DNA from: Albula goreensis
Lineage: Eukaryota; Chordata; Actinopteri; Albuliformes; Albulidae
Reading direction: 5' to 3'
Assembly: GCA_022829145.1 (NCBI GenBank)
Contig: CM040746.1
Coordinates: forward strand, 4,735,499 to 4,799,498
DNA length: 64,000 nucleotides
Shown: piece after piece, positions 1 to 12,390 of the stretch
How the letters are laid out: every line of letters starts with the position of its first letter
Numbering within the stretch: the first letter of the stretch is position 1
Translations under genes and position numbers: made by a program
Notes under the pieces: generated by a model
What the model was told of the DNA's origin: nothing
The model's input: the letters and a program-made list of their open reading frames with translations, nothing else
The model's database searches: none

Positions 1-480
1 CACCCTTACTTGGCTGGTTGACAAAGACGTTAATTACATCTGGTGGCCAGCTAAAGCCCAGTTTTGGGCTAGATCAGCCTTATTGTATTAGTATGTTATT
101 TGTTGAACCCAGGGTTAGTATATTTGACAGTCATTCTTGACTGACTGAATGAAATTGCAGAGTTAATGGCAATCTGCATTGAGGAACTGTTATATTGGCC
201 ATCCAAAGTCTGGTGGGGGGACTATACACACAATTTGGTTTCACATAAGAAACAGCCTTCAGTTCTCCCCCCTTTCTGATGTGACATGTGATCACAGACA
301 GATATACCTATGATGCTGGAGAACCACAGAGTAAACACTGGATCAACTGATGGATTTGAGCAGACCTGGAGAGACCACTAGAGAGGACTTTAACTGGCTT
401 AGCCCCTATTCTTCCCTGGAAAGGCTGAGCAAATTGTAACCTCATCAATGTGGATCTCTGGCCAAGGCTGGTAATGTTAC
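1..480. other. No gene seen; unique sequence
   Basis: Mixed-composition sequence with stop codons in all frames. I see no repeat, exon or RNA gene in it. Confidence 0.5.
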
Positions 481-499
481 GGCTGGGAAGTAAATGCCC

Positions 500-1650
500 A
501 GCTGCAGCTACATCACTAACGGTGTGACCTAACAGCTCACTAACAGTGTGACCTATGCATCACTAACAGTGTGACAGCTAAGCTACATCACTAACAGTGT
601 GACCTACAGCTGCATCACTAACAGCATCACTAACAGTGTGTGACCTACAGTGTGACCTACAGCTACATCACAACAGTGTGACACAGCTCAACAGTGTGAC
701 ATACAGCTGCATCACTACAGCTACATCACTAACACAGTGTGACATACAGCTACATCACACTAACAGTGTGACCTAACAGCTGCATCACTAACAGTGTGAC
801 ATCACAGCATCACTAACAGTGTGACTCATCACTAACAGTGTGACCTACAGCTGCATCACTAACAGTGTGACCTACAGCTACATCACTAACAGTGTGACCT
901 GATCACTAAGTGTGACACATCACTAACAGTGTGACCTACAGCTGCATCACTATCACTAACAGTGTGACCTACATCACTAACAGTGTGACTACAGCTCATC
1001 ACCTAAGCTGTGTGACACTACAGCTGTGACATCACATCAACAGTGTGACATCACTACAGCTACATCACTAACAGTGTGACATACAGCTACATCACTAACA
1101 GTGTGACCTACAGCTACATCACTAACAGTGTGACCTACAGCTACATCACTAACAGTGTGACCTACAGCTACATCACTAACAGTGTGACATACAGCTACAT
1201 CACTAACAGTGTGACCTACAGCTCACTAACAGTGTGACATCACACTAACAGTGTGACCAGCTACATCACTAACATCACTAACAGTGTGACACAGCTGTGA
1301 CCTACTAGCATCACTAACAGTGTGACATACAGCTACATCACTAACAGTGTGACCTACAGCTACATCACTAACAGTGTGACACAGCTACATCACTAACAGT
1401 GTGACATACAGCTACATCACTAACAGTGTGACCTACAGCTACATCACTAACAGTGTGACCTACAGCTGCATCACTAACAGTGTGACCTACAGCTACATCA
1501 CTAACAGTGTGACCTACAGCTACATCACTAACTGTGACATACAGCTGCATCACTAACAGTGTGACCTACAGCTACATCACTAACAGTGTGACCTACAACT
1601 ACATCACTCACAGTGTGACCTACCGCTACATCACTAACAGTGTGACCTAC
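500..1650. repeat. 27-bp minisatellite, about 40 units
   Basis: The unit reads roughly CTACAGCTACATCACTAAC followed by AGTGTGAC, 27 bp in total. Because 27 is a multiple of three, the minus strand stays open over the regular part and gives a spurious HTVSDVAVG nine-residue peptide repeat. The left two thirds (about 500-1290) are irregular, with truncated units, doubled CATCACTAA pieces and lost linkers. The right third (about 1320-1650) is much more regular. Each unit contains CACT-AAC-AGTG, a small self-complementary core. This is non-coding satellite DNA, probably length-variable between individuals. Confidence 0.95.
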
Positions 1651-2384
1651 ACCCCAGGGCCCAGTGCACTGGATTTGTAAAATTGTTGACTACAGAAAAC
1701 CAACACCTTTACAAAATCCTGGAACCATTTTATATAATTTCAAAATTCTGTCAACACGGTAATATTTTATATGAAGAAAGGAAAATCCACATGTGTGGTA
1801 GTCGTAATTTTACCACTTCACATTTTTCCCAGAAGACGGCAGGGGGGAAAAAAAAAACAAGACAAAGCTAAAAGAGGCATCTCAATTACCTCTCAAATTG
1901 CACTAACGATGACTGTCCAAAACAATAACGAGCGTAATGAGCAACGACAGACACAAAGTCTTTCCAAGCAGGCACTGCTTATGTACTGTGCACTTTTTGT
2001 CATGAAATGAACAGCCAGACAGGGAGAGGGAGAGAGACAGAAGCCGATGTGTTATCGCTCACTGCCAAAATGAACAATAATTGAGCAGTTGTCAAAGTGA
2101 GTCATGGGCAATGAGTCAGTCAATGATCCGTATTAACATTTCATCACACAAGGGCAGTGGAATGTCACAGAACCAAATCGCAGCGATGGTAGTGGAATTG
2201 TCTTAGCTGTTTTTTGCTCTTATTTTCCACATCGGGTGCACATATAGCACTAGCCTTTCCTTACTGACATACTTGTTATAACAATGAAAGAATAAAATGG
2301 AAGCTATATGAAAATGGAAGGGAATGATTAATAATCATAAATTGCTGCCTGACACCCACAAACATATGGCACAGTTCAAATCAT
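1651..2384. other. No gene seen; unique sequence
   Basis: AT-rich to mixed sequence. Short open frames at 1683-2010 show no recognisable domain and no splice context. I call nothing here. Confidence 0.5.
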
Positions 2385-2572
2385 ACTGATTTACACTACA
2401 TAGTGCTAATGGGGTTTTGGTAATGCTAAAATTATACTGATTTACCTTACACTAATGCTAATGGCAAAGGGTTTTGGTAATGCTAAGATCATAACTGATT
2501 TAAACTAGACACCGCTAACAGCAGAGGGTGTTGGTAATGCTAAGATTACACTGATCTACATAGTGCTAATGT
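2385..2572. repeat. 57-58-bp tandem repeat, about 3 degenerate units
   Basis: The motif GGTAATGCTAA recurs at about 2419, 2476 and 2533. Each copy is followed by an ACTGATTTA-like stretch and then a GCTAATG or GCTAACA stretch, giving a spacing of 57-58 bp. Units have diverged by point changes and small indels, so this is an old short array. Confidence 0.75.
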
Positions 2573-2594
2573 TACATTTATACTTACTGCTCAC

Positions 2595-2868
2595 AGGATA
2601 CAGGATAGAGAGGACAAAAGGAAATGGGAGGAAAAGGTGAAGACAGAGAGAGAAAGAAGCTTTGGTGTAGATGTGAAAGGAAACTCACGTGAAACAGGCA
2701 AGACTGAGGAGCTGTAGGGAGAGGAGAAGGAAGGAAACAGGACAGAAGAGAGGATAGAAGAGTTGGAAGGAAAAAAGGAGGTGGGGAAGAGGAGCAAGAG
2801 AGGGAGACAGAAGTGAGAGAGGGATAAGGAAGAGACAGGAGAGGGGGAGCGAGGAGACTGGAGTGCGA
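2595..2868. repeat. Polypurine (GA-rich) tract
   Basis: Almost uninterrupted purines on the plus strand for about 270 bp, mixing AGAGAG, GGAAGG and AAAGGAGG runs. Overlapping minus-strand open frames of 130-146 codons in this span are Ser/Pro/Leu-rich artefacts of the CT strand. Such tracts can form triplex structures. Confidence 0.85.
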
Positions 2869-3587
2869 GGGCCGAGGCTGCCCCGTTTCCTCGTGCTCTG
2901 ATTTCGATGACTTGGCACCCCGTCCCGCCTCCCACAGCTGACCCGCAGTGGCTCGGATGTGGATATAAATAACCCAGAAACGGACCCACTTCTTTCTCCG
3001 GCTGAAAATAGTGAAATTGTGCAACTACCCTGATTAAGACCGCCGTGACTGAAAAGCGAGACTGTCAGGTTTAAATTTAACCCTGGCTCGCAGACTTTCA
3101 TTAAACTGCTAATACTGTATTTCCTGTGGGATATATCAGATGACTTTATGCAATCCCAGGCTCCATGGCAATGGGAGCCAGCACCCGCAGCTCATTGGTG
3201 CAGAGGGGCCTGAGAGAGCACAAACAGTGCACTGAATACGGCTACTCGAGTCCCTGCACCGTGTCTGCCATGACGCCCCCATAAAACTCAGCTGTGCCCA
3301 CTGAAATACGCCCCTACTGGGTGATTCTTGTTGGTTGTTAGTAGGATTCAGTGCTGATTTTGATATTAATTAAAAATGTAAGCTTTCAACAAGTCTTCCA
3401 TGTGCTAATTCTGTGTCAACCACTACACAAAGTGCACAGCTCTGGGTTTCCCTGCAGTATGTCCTGCTGGAACAGAAGCACGTGCTGGGGGAACTATGTG
3501 ATATGTTTCCTTAATGTCTACAGCTGCAATTATAATTCTGCTCTTTTCTTTCAAGCTTTATCATCGGTCTTCCCATAACAAGGTATA
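2869..3587. other. No gene seen; unique sequence
   Basis: Moderately GC-rich at the left, AT-rich toward 3350-3580. Neither strand has a convincing exon or a repeat that I can support. Confidence 0.45.
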
Positions 3588-3797
3588 CGATATGTGGCTG
3601 TTAAATAATGAGACTGGGCTTATGTAAGTCAAACCACAGTGTCCATGTGCGAACCACATGGTATACATTGACCAATGGGCAAGCATAAACCCCTGAAAGT
3701 TTCAATCCGCTCACGTCTTCAGTTCGCTGTAACGCATCGCTTGGAGTAGACGTGTTTTTCTTGAGCATTAGTCTCATTATTTACCAGCCACACCTCG
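3588..3797 (-). mobile_element. Non-autonomous inverted-repeat transposon, internally deleted copy
   Basis: The left end CGATATGTGGCTGTTAAATA is mirrored at the right end by the complement of CGAGGTGTGGCTGGTAAATA. Both ends continue inward with ATGAGAC. The internal part around 3650-3715 (CATGGTATACATTGACCAA, then CCCCTGAAAGTTTCAATCCG) is the reverse complement of the matching part of the element at 33998-34338. This copy is therefore inverted relative to that one and lacks about 130 bp of its interior. No transposase is encoded. The superfamily is unclear because I could not identify a clean target-site duplication. Confidence 0.8.
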
Positions 3798-3800
3798 TGA

Positions 3801-4042
3801 AGGCAAAAGAAGGAAGATGGGCAGAGGCATGGAGAAGGGGTACAGGGAAAAGAGGAGAGGGAGCAATAGAAGGAGAAAAACAGGGATGGAGGATCAAGAC
3901 TTATCAGGAGATGGAGAGGGAAAAACAGCTGGGGAAAGAGAATGGGACAGAAACAGGGAGACATAGAGAGACAGAGAGAAAGTTAGGAAAGAAGAAGGAC
4001 AGGAGATAGAAATAGAGGGAGAAGGGCAGGAGGGAGAGTAAT
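3801..4042. repeat. Polypurine (GA-rich) tract
   Basis: About 240 bp of nearly pure A/G on the plus strand, directly to the right of the transposon at 3588-3797. The open frame read through it (Arg/Glu/Lys-rich) is a composition artefact. Confidence 0.8.
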
Positions 4043-4917
4043 CTGCCTGCATTTGACACGCTCTGTTTAATAGCTGTCAGTGACAGCCCCTCAGAGATTG
4101 GACTGGATTCTGAGCTAGGCCTGTTTGAGCGCTAACACCCACAGCCAAGCCCACACCACACTTCAGAATGCACCTCACCGTCTTGATTTGACCTGGTAAC
4201 ACTATCAATGTTCCCCTCTGCTAAAGCTGCTGGGAGAACGCAGGAGAACTGACTTCAGCTGAGCGGGTAGTGTACGCTCAGGGCGGTCACCTCCAGAAAA
4301 CACACAATGTTTCTGTAACACTGGGGACGAATCCCATTTGGTACTATCTGAAAGGAACATTTCCCAAAGATCTTGCTGGGATGCTGGCAGCTGGAATTCT
4401 GCCTTGATTCAGCCTGAATAAAATCAGTGCAATTGATTATTGATTTCCAAACTCAGGCTGGGGAGAGCTGGAATGATCTCTGTGGGTCGGCACAGTATAG
4501 CTCAGCCACCTCTTCACTGCCACAGGGTCCAGGGCCAAGAAAGGCTGTCCCGATCTGGAATCCCAGGAAGGGTGGGGGTTGAGGGGTCACATGGTGCTAA
4601 GTTTGGCAGGCGCTGTGGGGGGTCTCTCGTTCTGTAAGCTGTGCTTTCAGACACTGAAAAAGACTGGCCCAGTCTGGGGTTACGCGGGGTTAAATTATGC
4701 TCTGAGGTCAGGGGTGGCTGGATGAAGGGAACAGTGCCTGGCTACCGAGCGGCCCACCAGCGGCTGCCCATTAGCGTAGCTGTCAGAGGCATCGACACAA
4801 CTGCTTGTCCACCAACGTTTTGAAAATCAGCACGACTGCAGTCCAATAGTAGACGGTCTGAGAGAATCAGTCGGGATGAGGCTCAGCTGTGAGGATTAGA
4901 TAAGGAGAAACAGGCGG
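4043..4917. other. No gene seen; unique sequence
   Basis: Mixed-composition sequence. Two short open frames at 4440-4823 have no recognisable domain or splice sites. Confidence 0.45.
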
Positions 4918-5040
4918 TCTGCTAGCCTGGGTGCTGTACGTGCCTGCTGGCTGGAGGGTGTATGCCCCTGCTTGCCTGGGTGGTGTAAGTGCCTGCCTGC
5001 CTGGGTTGCTTATGTGCCTGCTAGCCAGGGTGGTGTATGA
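4918..5040. repeat. About 25-bp degenerate tandem repeat, 5 units
   Basis: Versions of GCCTGCCTGCCTGGGTGGTG recur about every 25 bp (GCCTGG-like cores near 4925, 4950, 4974, 4999 and 5024). Units differ by several substitutions each. Confidence 0.65.
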
Positions 5041-5389
5041 CAGAGGACGAAGGACTGGGAAATGGAGAGGTAGACAGAGAGGGAAAAAAACATTAACAAG
5101 ACTGCCTCAGATCACAAAGCAAGATTTCAGAGGGAAACAGTCAAACTAGCTGTGGCAAGCTGAATGTAACCGACCAGCAGGAAGTCAGGGTGATTGGCTG
5201 ACAGCATTACTGCGTTTGTGTGAGACCAATCAGAGAGAGAGAGAGACACACAGAGCTGAATAGCATACAAATGGGTTCAGGGTGATTTAAATACACATCA
5301 GGGGGTACAGTCAGTGCCAAAACCTCTCCGATTGCCCACTGTTCCAGAACCATGGCAGCATGTGAACATAAACATGGAAGCGAATTGGA

Positions 5390-5556
5390 CTTGTGAACCA
5401 GAGGTTTCATGCTCAAATCCCTGGCGAGGCACTGCCAGCGTATCCTTTAATAGGGTGCGTATCCTGAGTTGTTTCAGTAAATGTCCAGCTGTATAAATGA
5501 ATTGCATGAGAAAAACTGAGCCATGTAAGTCAACCCTACCTGCTAAATATAAATGA
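5390..5556 (+). mobile_element. tRNA-derived fish SINE, plus strand, degraded
   Basis: A B-box-like stretch (GGTTTCATGCTCAAATCCC, 5403-5421) is followed by GGCGAGGCACTGCC. The conserved body then has TGTTTCAGTAAATGTCCAGC running into TGTATAAATG, and the tail is ATGTAAGTC then CTGCTAAATATAAATG. This order (B box, GGCACTGCC, AGCTGTATAAATG, CTGCTAAATG) is known in many teleost SINEs. The A-box region upstream is too eroded to set the 5' end exactly. Confidence 0.8.
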
Positions 5557-6683
5557 CTGACTGAGCAACGCTGACCATTCCTCACGCTGACTAACTACAG
5601 CCTCAGTCCTACTGACTACTGGCCAGGAATATTTTTACTGTGACTTTGACAGAACGTATTTGAAATCAGCAAAATGTCAACAACTGTGTGGTGAAACTGT
5701 CCTAATTTTACATCACCAGCAAATTGGAATCTACCCAGAAACAACTGCAGACAGGTAAATACAGGAATCAGTTATGGTGTGTCAGTTGAAGCAAACACAT
5801 TGCTATCACCACAGTTATCCAAATTACAAGTACTCACTGATGTTTTAGTAACAAATGACAAGAGCAGCGCTAACTAGAGACACTTAACAGACTTAACATT
5901 ATCTCAGAAACTTAACTACCAAATTATGAATGTTTTAATTGCCAACTGTATGTTAGTTATCTAATTGCCATAAGTGATATTCTTCACAGTCTTCACAGGG
6001 TGACCTGGAGGCTACTGTTTGACCCCATTAAAAACAGCTGCCGTAACATGCATGTACCATAGGAAGTGACAGTTAGCTACATGGGCCATCAAACACAGCT
6101 CAGACATTAATTTATCGCAGCATGGCTTTATAAATCTGACGCTAACTCTCTCATCCATGGGCGGAGGAGCGTGTGCGGTGGCAGCACAAGGACGGCTCAT
6201 CCGCGGGACGTTTCCGCTGTGGCAGAGCAGCGCACCATGCTGCAGTGCACCCTGGTCAGACGGCGGCATGCGGCAGGCGTGGATGTGATCAGCCACTTTA
6301 TTGCTAGTTGTTACATCACACAGAGCTGCTTCATAGCACACACGCACAGAGCAAGCTTGTGCAGCTTCACATTGCACAAATTATTTGACTCTTACGATAG
6401 CTGGACGCTCGTAATATGGCTGGCGGCCAGACGGACAGCCATGGTTCAGGGCAGTGGGAATTTTCACAGTTTGGCCACATTCTAAAGGCCAATATAATGA
6501 AAATAATGTCTAAATGTAAATTGTAAATTATTTACAAAATCTAAATTTTTGGTATGAACGGACACATACCCCACTCTAACCAATACACAGGGCTGAACTG
6601 GATAACCGGGATTGAAAACGGTTTGTTTTAGTAGGATATGATGCAGCACTCTTTTTTATACCATTGCTTTGGATTCAGCTGGG
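5557..6683. other. No gene seen; unique sequence
   Basis: AT-rich to about 6100, then a GC-richer block at 6150-6300 with several CpGs. Open frames on both strands at 6012-6485 overlap each other and resemble no known family. Confidence 0.45.
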
Positions 6684-6850
6684 GGTGTGTGCTGTGTGTG
6701 TGTGTGTACAGTATGTATGTGTATTTGTATTTGTGTTTGTGTCTGTGTGTGAGTATGTGTGAGTGAGTGAGTGTGTGTGTGTGTATTTGTGTGCATGCAT
6801 GTGTATGTTTTTGTATTTGTGTGTGTGTGTGTGTGTGCATGTGGGTGTGT
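6684..6850. repeat. GT-rich imperfect microsatellite
   Basis: About 165 bp of TG repeats broken by TATT, TGAG and CATG interruptions. His/Thr-rich and Cys/Val-rich open frames here come from the repeat. Confidence 0.9.
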
Positions 6851-7479
6851 ATCCTGCTGCCTCTACACTGTACACACTAATGCCTCCATTGCTCATTCAC
6901 ACCTGCCAGACACCCCCGCAGCCCGCCCCTCTCTGCCCTGCCTCTGCTTACTCATTCAAACACACGCTCCTCAAATGTGATTCCGCCGCTCCGAAGAGCT
7001 CCACGAGCACTCCCAGCCCCCGTGCCGTGCCTGGACTCCCTGATGTGGCACGGGGCCAGGGGTTTGGGGGTGCAGGGGGGCGGTAGGGAGTTTGATGCTC
7101 GACACGAGTCCAGCAAGCAGGGGTACATCTGCGGGACCAATCTGTTCAGTGACACCAGGGAGGCTGTGTCGGGGGGCAATCACATTATTTCCATTTATAA
7201 ACGCACCTCCCACCTCAACACTTAATTGACTGCTACAGCACATGTCACTGCACGTACAGAACAACTCTACGCTCTGCCCTTCGATGAATAACGGTGTCCT
7301 TATTCCACTGAGGAACCAACCAGCACACTGTTATCTAGAAGGAGATTTTTCCTAATTTAAATATGTAACAATGTATGTATTTCATAATCATCTGGTTTCC
7401 TGTTCAGTCTTACGCTTTCACATTTCTGATCTCTGGATTTATGCTTCCTTTCTCTATGGTATTCTTGCAATTTGACCTA
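6851..7479. other. No gene called; CpG-containing block
   Basis: Positions 6960-7160 are GC-rich with several CpGs, and both strands are open for 70-107 codons. None of the frames is recognisable and the frames conflict, so I do not call an exon. Confidence 0.4.
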
Positions 7480-7537
7480 AAGCTGTGTACTTGTGTTCAC
7501 ATTGTGGGCATCTGCTAAATGTCTTAAATGTAATGCA
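7480..7537 (+). mobile_element. SINE 3' tail remnant
   Basis: GGGCATCTGCTAAATGTCTT followed by AAATGTAATGC matches the usual end of fish tRNA-SINEs (GCGTCTGCTAAATG then TAATG). The rest of the element is not recognisable. Confidence 0.5.
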
Positions 7538-10500
7538 TTCCCACTTTCTGAATATATTTGTTCTGGATTATGCTGAGATTATATACATATGTTACCTCTC
7601 AGTGGGACTGCTAGGAAACATATATTCATTTTGACAAATGTCACCTCAGGAAAAACTATATACAAGTATATAATCTTGATTTTTTGCTTTGCCATGTTAG
7701 AAAATATGTTTTTAGCAAAATAATAAAATATGTGGACGATACAGTGCCGTAGAAATGGATTTGCCCCTTCTTAATTTCCTCTTTTATTGCATTTAATTAA
7801 TTCACTTTTTCACTGGGGCATCATGGGTAGTTGGTGACTATCTGAAATGAGTGAATAAAATAATGATGTAAAAATATTATTTTATGTTTGCTTAGGTTTC
7901 CCTTGTCTTATAGCACATTTTATTTGTTTATCTGAAACCATTCAGCCAGAGAAATATGATAGAAAAGAAGAAATCAAGAAAAAGGGAAAATATTTATATA
8001 TGTGCATGTGTGTGTGTGTTATGTACATACTACTTTCTTGCATGGTAGAATTTGGTGGATTAGGTGAAATCTCAGGTTTTGCAGGTTGTGCAGGTTACTT
8101 ATGTCGTTCCACTGTTTATCCTCTTTGAGCCAGCACTCCTATGCTAAGCGTGATTATTTCTGGCTTACCGGCTGCAGCATCTGCTTGTTATCCCTCGGAC
8201 TCTTCCACAAGTCGGCCCTGTGTTATTCTCTCCTCCCTGATCACAGCTCTCGGCCTCTCCGTTAGCCGGTACGAAGTGCACTTATGACACCAGCCTGTCT
8301 AAAAAATCATGACGAGAGCTTCTGAAACTCATCGATTGCTTTCTCCTCCCATTTAAGAGGAACAGCAAAACGTTTGCCGCACCGACCTGAGGGACGTTAT
8401 TGACCCCCACCCCCTACATAAAAAAACAGCCGTGTGACATTAGGAAATGCGAGTCTCGGCGACGTCACCGGCTGCTCACACGAATGCAGCGCCATGGTGA
8501 CAGGACGGCGATGTGCGTCCGTGGTGACGGCAGCTGCTCTAATGCATGTGGAATGGGCGTGTCCGAGGTGGAGGCAACTGCTCTAATGAAACCAGGGCTG
8601 GCATCTCCATGGCAACAGAAACTGCTTTTACAAAGAGAGAACATGGCAAGGCAGATACCTTGTTGCCTCAATGTCACAGAGAGGCTTATCATTTATGAAT
8701 TATAGAAAATGGCAGTTATTTGTTATTTCGTCTTGTTGTTTCAGCCCTGACCAGCCCACTCCACTAAAGCACATTTGAAATACAGCCACAAACACTACGC
8801 CTAGCATTGTAGGCTTTTGTCTTCATATTATTGTGTACATAGAGAAAAACAGCACGACCAAATGATAAGAACGATTTTTCCATACGCACTGGGGATTACT
8901 GTTCACCCATGACTATCCCCATGTGGCCATAGTGACGGGGCGGTCTGCGCCAATCCGCCTTCATTAGCCGTGACATGGGCCAATGTAGAGCGGCCGATGA
9001 AGTACGCACATCAGGAAGGTGAGGACACACATGTCTTGGGACTCGGCTGCGCCAAAAAGTCCCAGAAAACAAATAATTCCACGGAAGTATCTTTCAATAA
9101 CATGCCCAAGAATCTGAACACATTTAACCTGGGAACATTTATCTTGGGAACATTATGGAAATGTTCGTCAGCTGGGTCACCCGCCCCAACTTTCAAACTA
9201 AGCCATCCAAAACTAGCCGAGCGCTAGTTCTGCTTCTCACCAGCTGAGGAATAGAGGAGGAATGCCTACATATAGAGGAGGCAATTGGTAGAGTTAAGTA
9301 GGAGATTATGGAAAATCCTGTCCCGCTCTGTGGAAACAAACAGCACTGTGACAAGATGTGCCTTTCAACCAGACAAGGAGCTTTGGGGACTTGCGCATAA
9401 AATGTACACGAGAAGGCTTTCAGGTTCACAGTCTTACTGTACAAACACAGCCCTGGTGCTACACTAAGCGGACAGAGTCAAAGACATCAGACAGAGGCCA
9501 TCGATGTTACGCAAGAAGTGCCAGGAAGGCAGAGTCAATTAATAAGAGTCTTTAATTAAGACTCCATTAGTTAAATCAGTCGTTTTAGTGCTGGGTTCAG
9601 TCAGGGATCTTCAATATTATCTCAGATTTGGTCACACAAACGTACCTTATTCTACCAACACTGAATGTATTCAGAGGCATGCATTTAACAAGAAATACTC
9701 CAGGCTAATTATAATGTGTACTCCAGTAATTCGTGTGTACTAATTACTGAGTGCAATTTAAGCAAAAGTAATACAGTGAAAAATATATTTTAAAGCTTAG
9801 AACAGATGTTGTAGCACAATATATGGACAAATAAACTAAAAACTACTTGGTATCCCAGGATTGCAATATCTTCATAACTAATAAAGTTATTAATTTCAAT
9901 AAAATACATTTATAATTACAATAATCAAAAAGTCCATATATTACGATAAGATACAATGCATTTCCTTAAGATGGATCATGCTATAAGACTCCCTTTCAGA
10001 CAATCTCCTTGCAGCTGAGATGGAGACAAAACCACTGATTCCACACACGACATAATGTGACAGGCCACCGAGAGTTAGTGAGGAGTCACTAAACACTGAA
10101 GACTAGAAGCGTAGGAGCAGGGGCGGAAGTGTCTTACTCTGTATATTTCTCTGTGTTGTTTGGTTGAACTCCCAAAATCCCAAATCATCTCTTGGAGTAA
10201 GAAGAGAACTAAGCGAACACAAATCCCATCCCACTGACCTCACATGCACCCCCCACCCTCCAACCCCACCCGCCCTTCCCTCTAAACTGGCTGCTGCCTG
10301 AGATGGCAAACAGAACGACAGGGGCAAATCTGTGTCTGACTGAACCACGACCGAAATAAGCCCCCACAGTCTCTTCCCTCACATTACCCCGGCCCCTCTT
10401 CCTAACGAAAGTGGTCCCTACAAACTGTGCACCCCACTACACTACACTCCCTCTTCACCCCAACACATCCTGCTGTAGCCATGGCCTGATACAGCCTCCA

Positions 10501-11599
10501 GCCGAACCTTGCCAGAAACCATTACATGAACTGTGCCACCATTTCTACAACCTCTCTTGTGACGAAAGATAACAAAAAACACATTAAAGTGCTTCATTTT
10601 TTAACAAATCTAAAATGGTGGCAAAAGAGCAGCAAAGCTACGCTCTGTGGTTGATTTGCTTACACTCTGACTCTCATGGCTTGGAGGTGGGCACAGGTAG
10701 GCAATTACTCTCGTGAAAAAACCCAGATCTGAACATCACACTGTTCAGATACACAGCTCCACTTAGTAAAGGCCTCTTTCACACCTATTCTTTATCAGAC
10801 AAAAAGCCCTCTCCGTGTGAGAGTGAAAGCGACAAAGGGGCGTAAGCCTTTTAAATGGGATTGTAGATAGCTTAGCTATCGATCGGGAGATTGACAGAGT
10901 GCTTAAGCAGTGGTGCCCCACGGTTGGGAGTCAGCAGCAGATGAGCAGCATCTTCCTGGCAGTTATTAGATCATTTTAATTCAGTAACTGTAATGCAAGA
11001 TCAACAGACAAAAATGATTCTCATGTTGTTTTAAAATAACAAAAAAATAAGTCTATTCTGTTGGACAGTGGTCCATCTGCAGAGGATTCCCTCTGTCCAT
11101 GAGATGGATTACATTTTGAAATACCTTTTTCATATTTAATTGTATCATCTCTGCAATTTGAATTATCTGCTCTCATCTGTTGGAGAACATTAATTTCCAC
11201 TCTCATTATTCAACGGAGTGGAGGAAGAGATGGCATTTTTATCATTGTTATATGTTCAGTAGATAATATTTGTTACTCTTTATTTGTGGTCTGTATATGT
11301 TGTGAAAAGTTGCTTTTTTTGTACTCCCTTAATGTTCCAAATTAACTCATTTGTTTTGTGGCGTCTTCTAAAGGTGGAGAGTTTTGCATTTGTTTAGTTA
11401 AGAAACACAACTGTTTACCAGACACAAGAGTGAGTATAGAATCCATTTGGGGATTCATATGGGAGTTCAGTTTGGATGCTGAAATTGTCAACAGACTGAC
11501 AGAATGGCCTGCTGTTTAGGCAGAAGCGGAAACAAGAAAAGCAAACAAGTCCTCCAAGTCCTCACTCCACATTAAAAAACAAACAGCTGTGTTCACAGA
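7538..11599. other. Long stretch without gene calls
   Basis: Mostly AT-rich unique sequence. A CpG-containing block at 8440-8600 includes CGACGTCACCG, a CRE-like site. At 8936-8995 a GGGGCGG and two GCCAAT motifs lie together, but no transcript start can be shown. Positions 10840-11250 read like a conserved non-coding element (see findings). Short open frames here have no recognised domain. Confidence 0.4.
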
Positions 11600-12390
11600 T
11601 GATTCAGCCTGCAAACAGGCAAACACTGCCAAACAGGCAACTCACTCAGCCTGCTAAACAGGCAAACACTGTCAGGCATAGTGTGATAGGTGTAGTGCAC
11701 ACTCACTCAGCCTGCTAGCCTGACAATAGTGTGACAGTGCAACTCACTCAGCCTGCTAAACAGGCAAACGCTGCGGGTCAGGCATAGTATGATAGGTGTA
11801 GTGCACACTCACTAAGCCTGACAAAAAGGCAAACGCTGTGGGTCAGGCATAGTATGATAGGTGTAGTGCACACTCACTCAGCCTGACAAACAGGCAAACA
11901 GGCATGTGTGATGGGGTCAGGCTAAACAGGCAAACACTGAGGGTCAGGCATAGTGTGATAGGTGAGTGCACACTCACTCAGCCTGCTAAACAGGCAAACA
12001 CTGTGGGTCAGGCATAGTGTTATAGGTGTAGTGCACACTCACTCAGCCTGCTAAACAGGCAAACACTGAGGGTCACTAGTGCCTGCTAAAACAGGCAAAC
12101 ACTGCGGGTCAGGCATAGTGTGATGGGGTAGTGCACACTCACTCAGCCTGCTAAACAGGCAAACACTGTGGATCAGGCATAGTGTGACGGGGTAGTGCCC
12201 ACTCACTCAGCCTGCTAAACAGGCAAACGCTGTGGGTCATAGTGTGACAGTGTAGTGCACACTCACTCAGCCTGATAAACAGGCAAAAGCTGTGGGTCAT
12301 AGTGTGACAGTGTAGTGCACACTCACTAAGCCTGACAAAAAGGCAAATGCTGCAGGTCAGGCATAGTATGATAGGTGTAGTGCACACTCA
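11600..12390. repeat. 65-bp minisatellite, about 12 units
   Basis: The unit contains CACTCACTCAGCCTGCTAAA, then CAGGCAAACACTGTGGGTCA, then GGCATAGTGTGATAGGTGTA and GTGCA. It recurs at 65-bp spacing (for example AGCCTG at 11980 and 12045). GCCTG-CTAAA-CAGGC inside each unit is a perfect 5-bp hairpin. Some units lack the GTGTGATAGG part, and variants ACAAAAAGGC and ACAAACAGGC occur. The minus-strand open frame at 12151-12387 is repeat-derived. Confidence 0.92.

Noticed and set aside
8936..8995. Promoter with GC box and two CCAAT boxes
   Set aside because: No coding exon follows and no transcription start can be shown; motif matches alone are too common.
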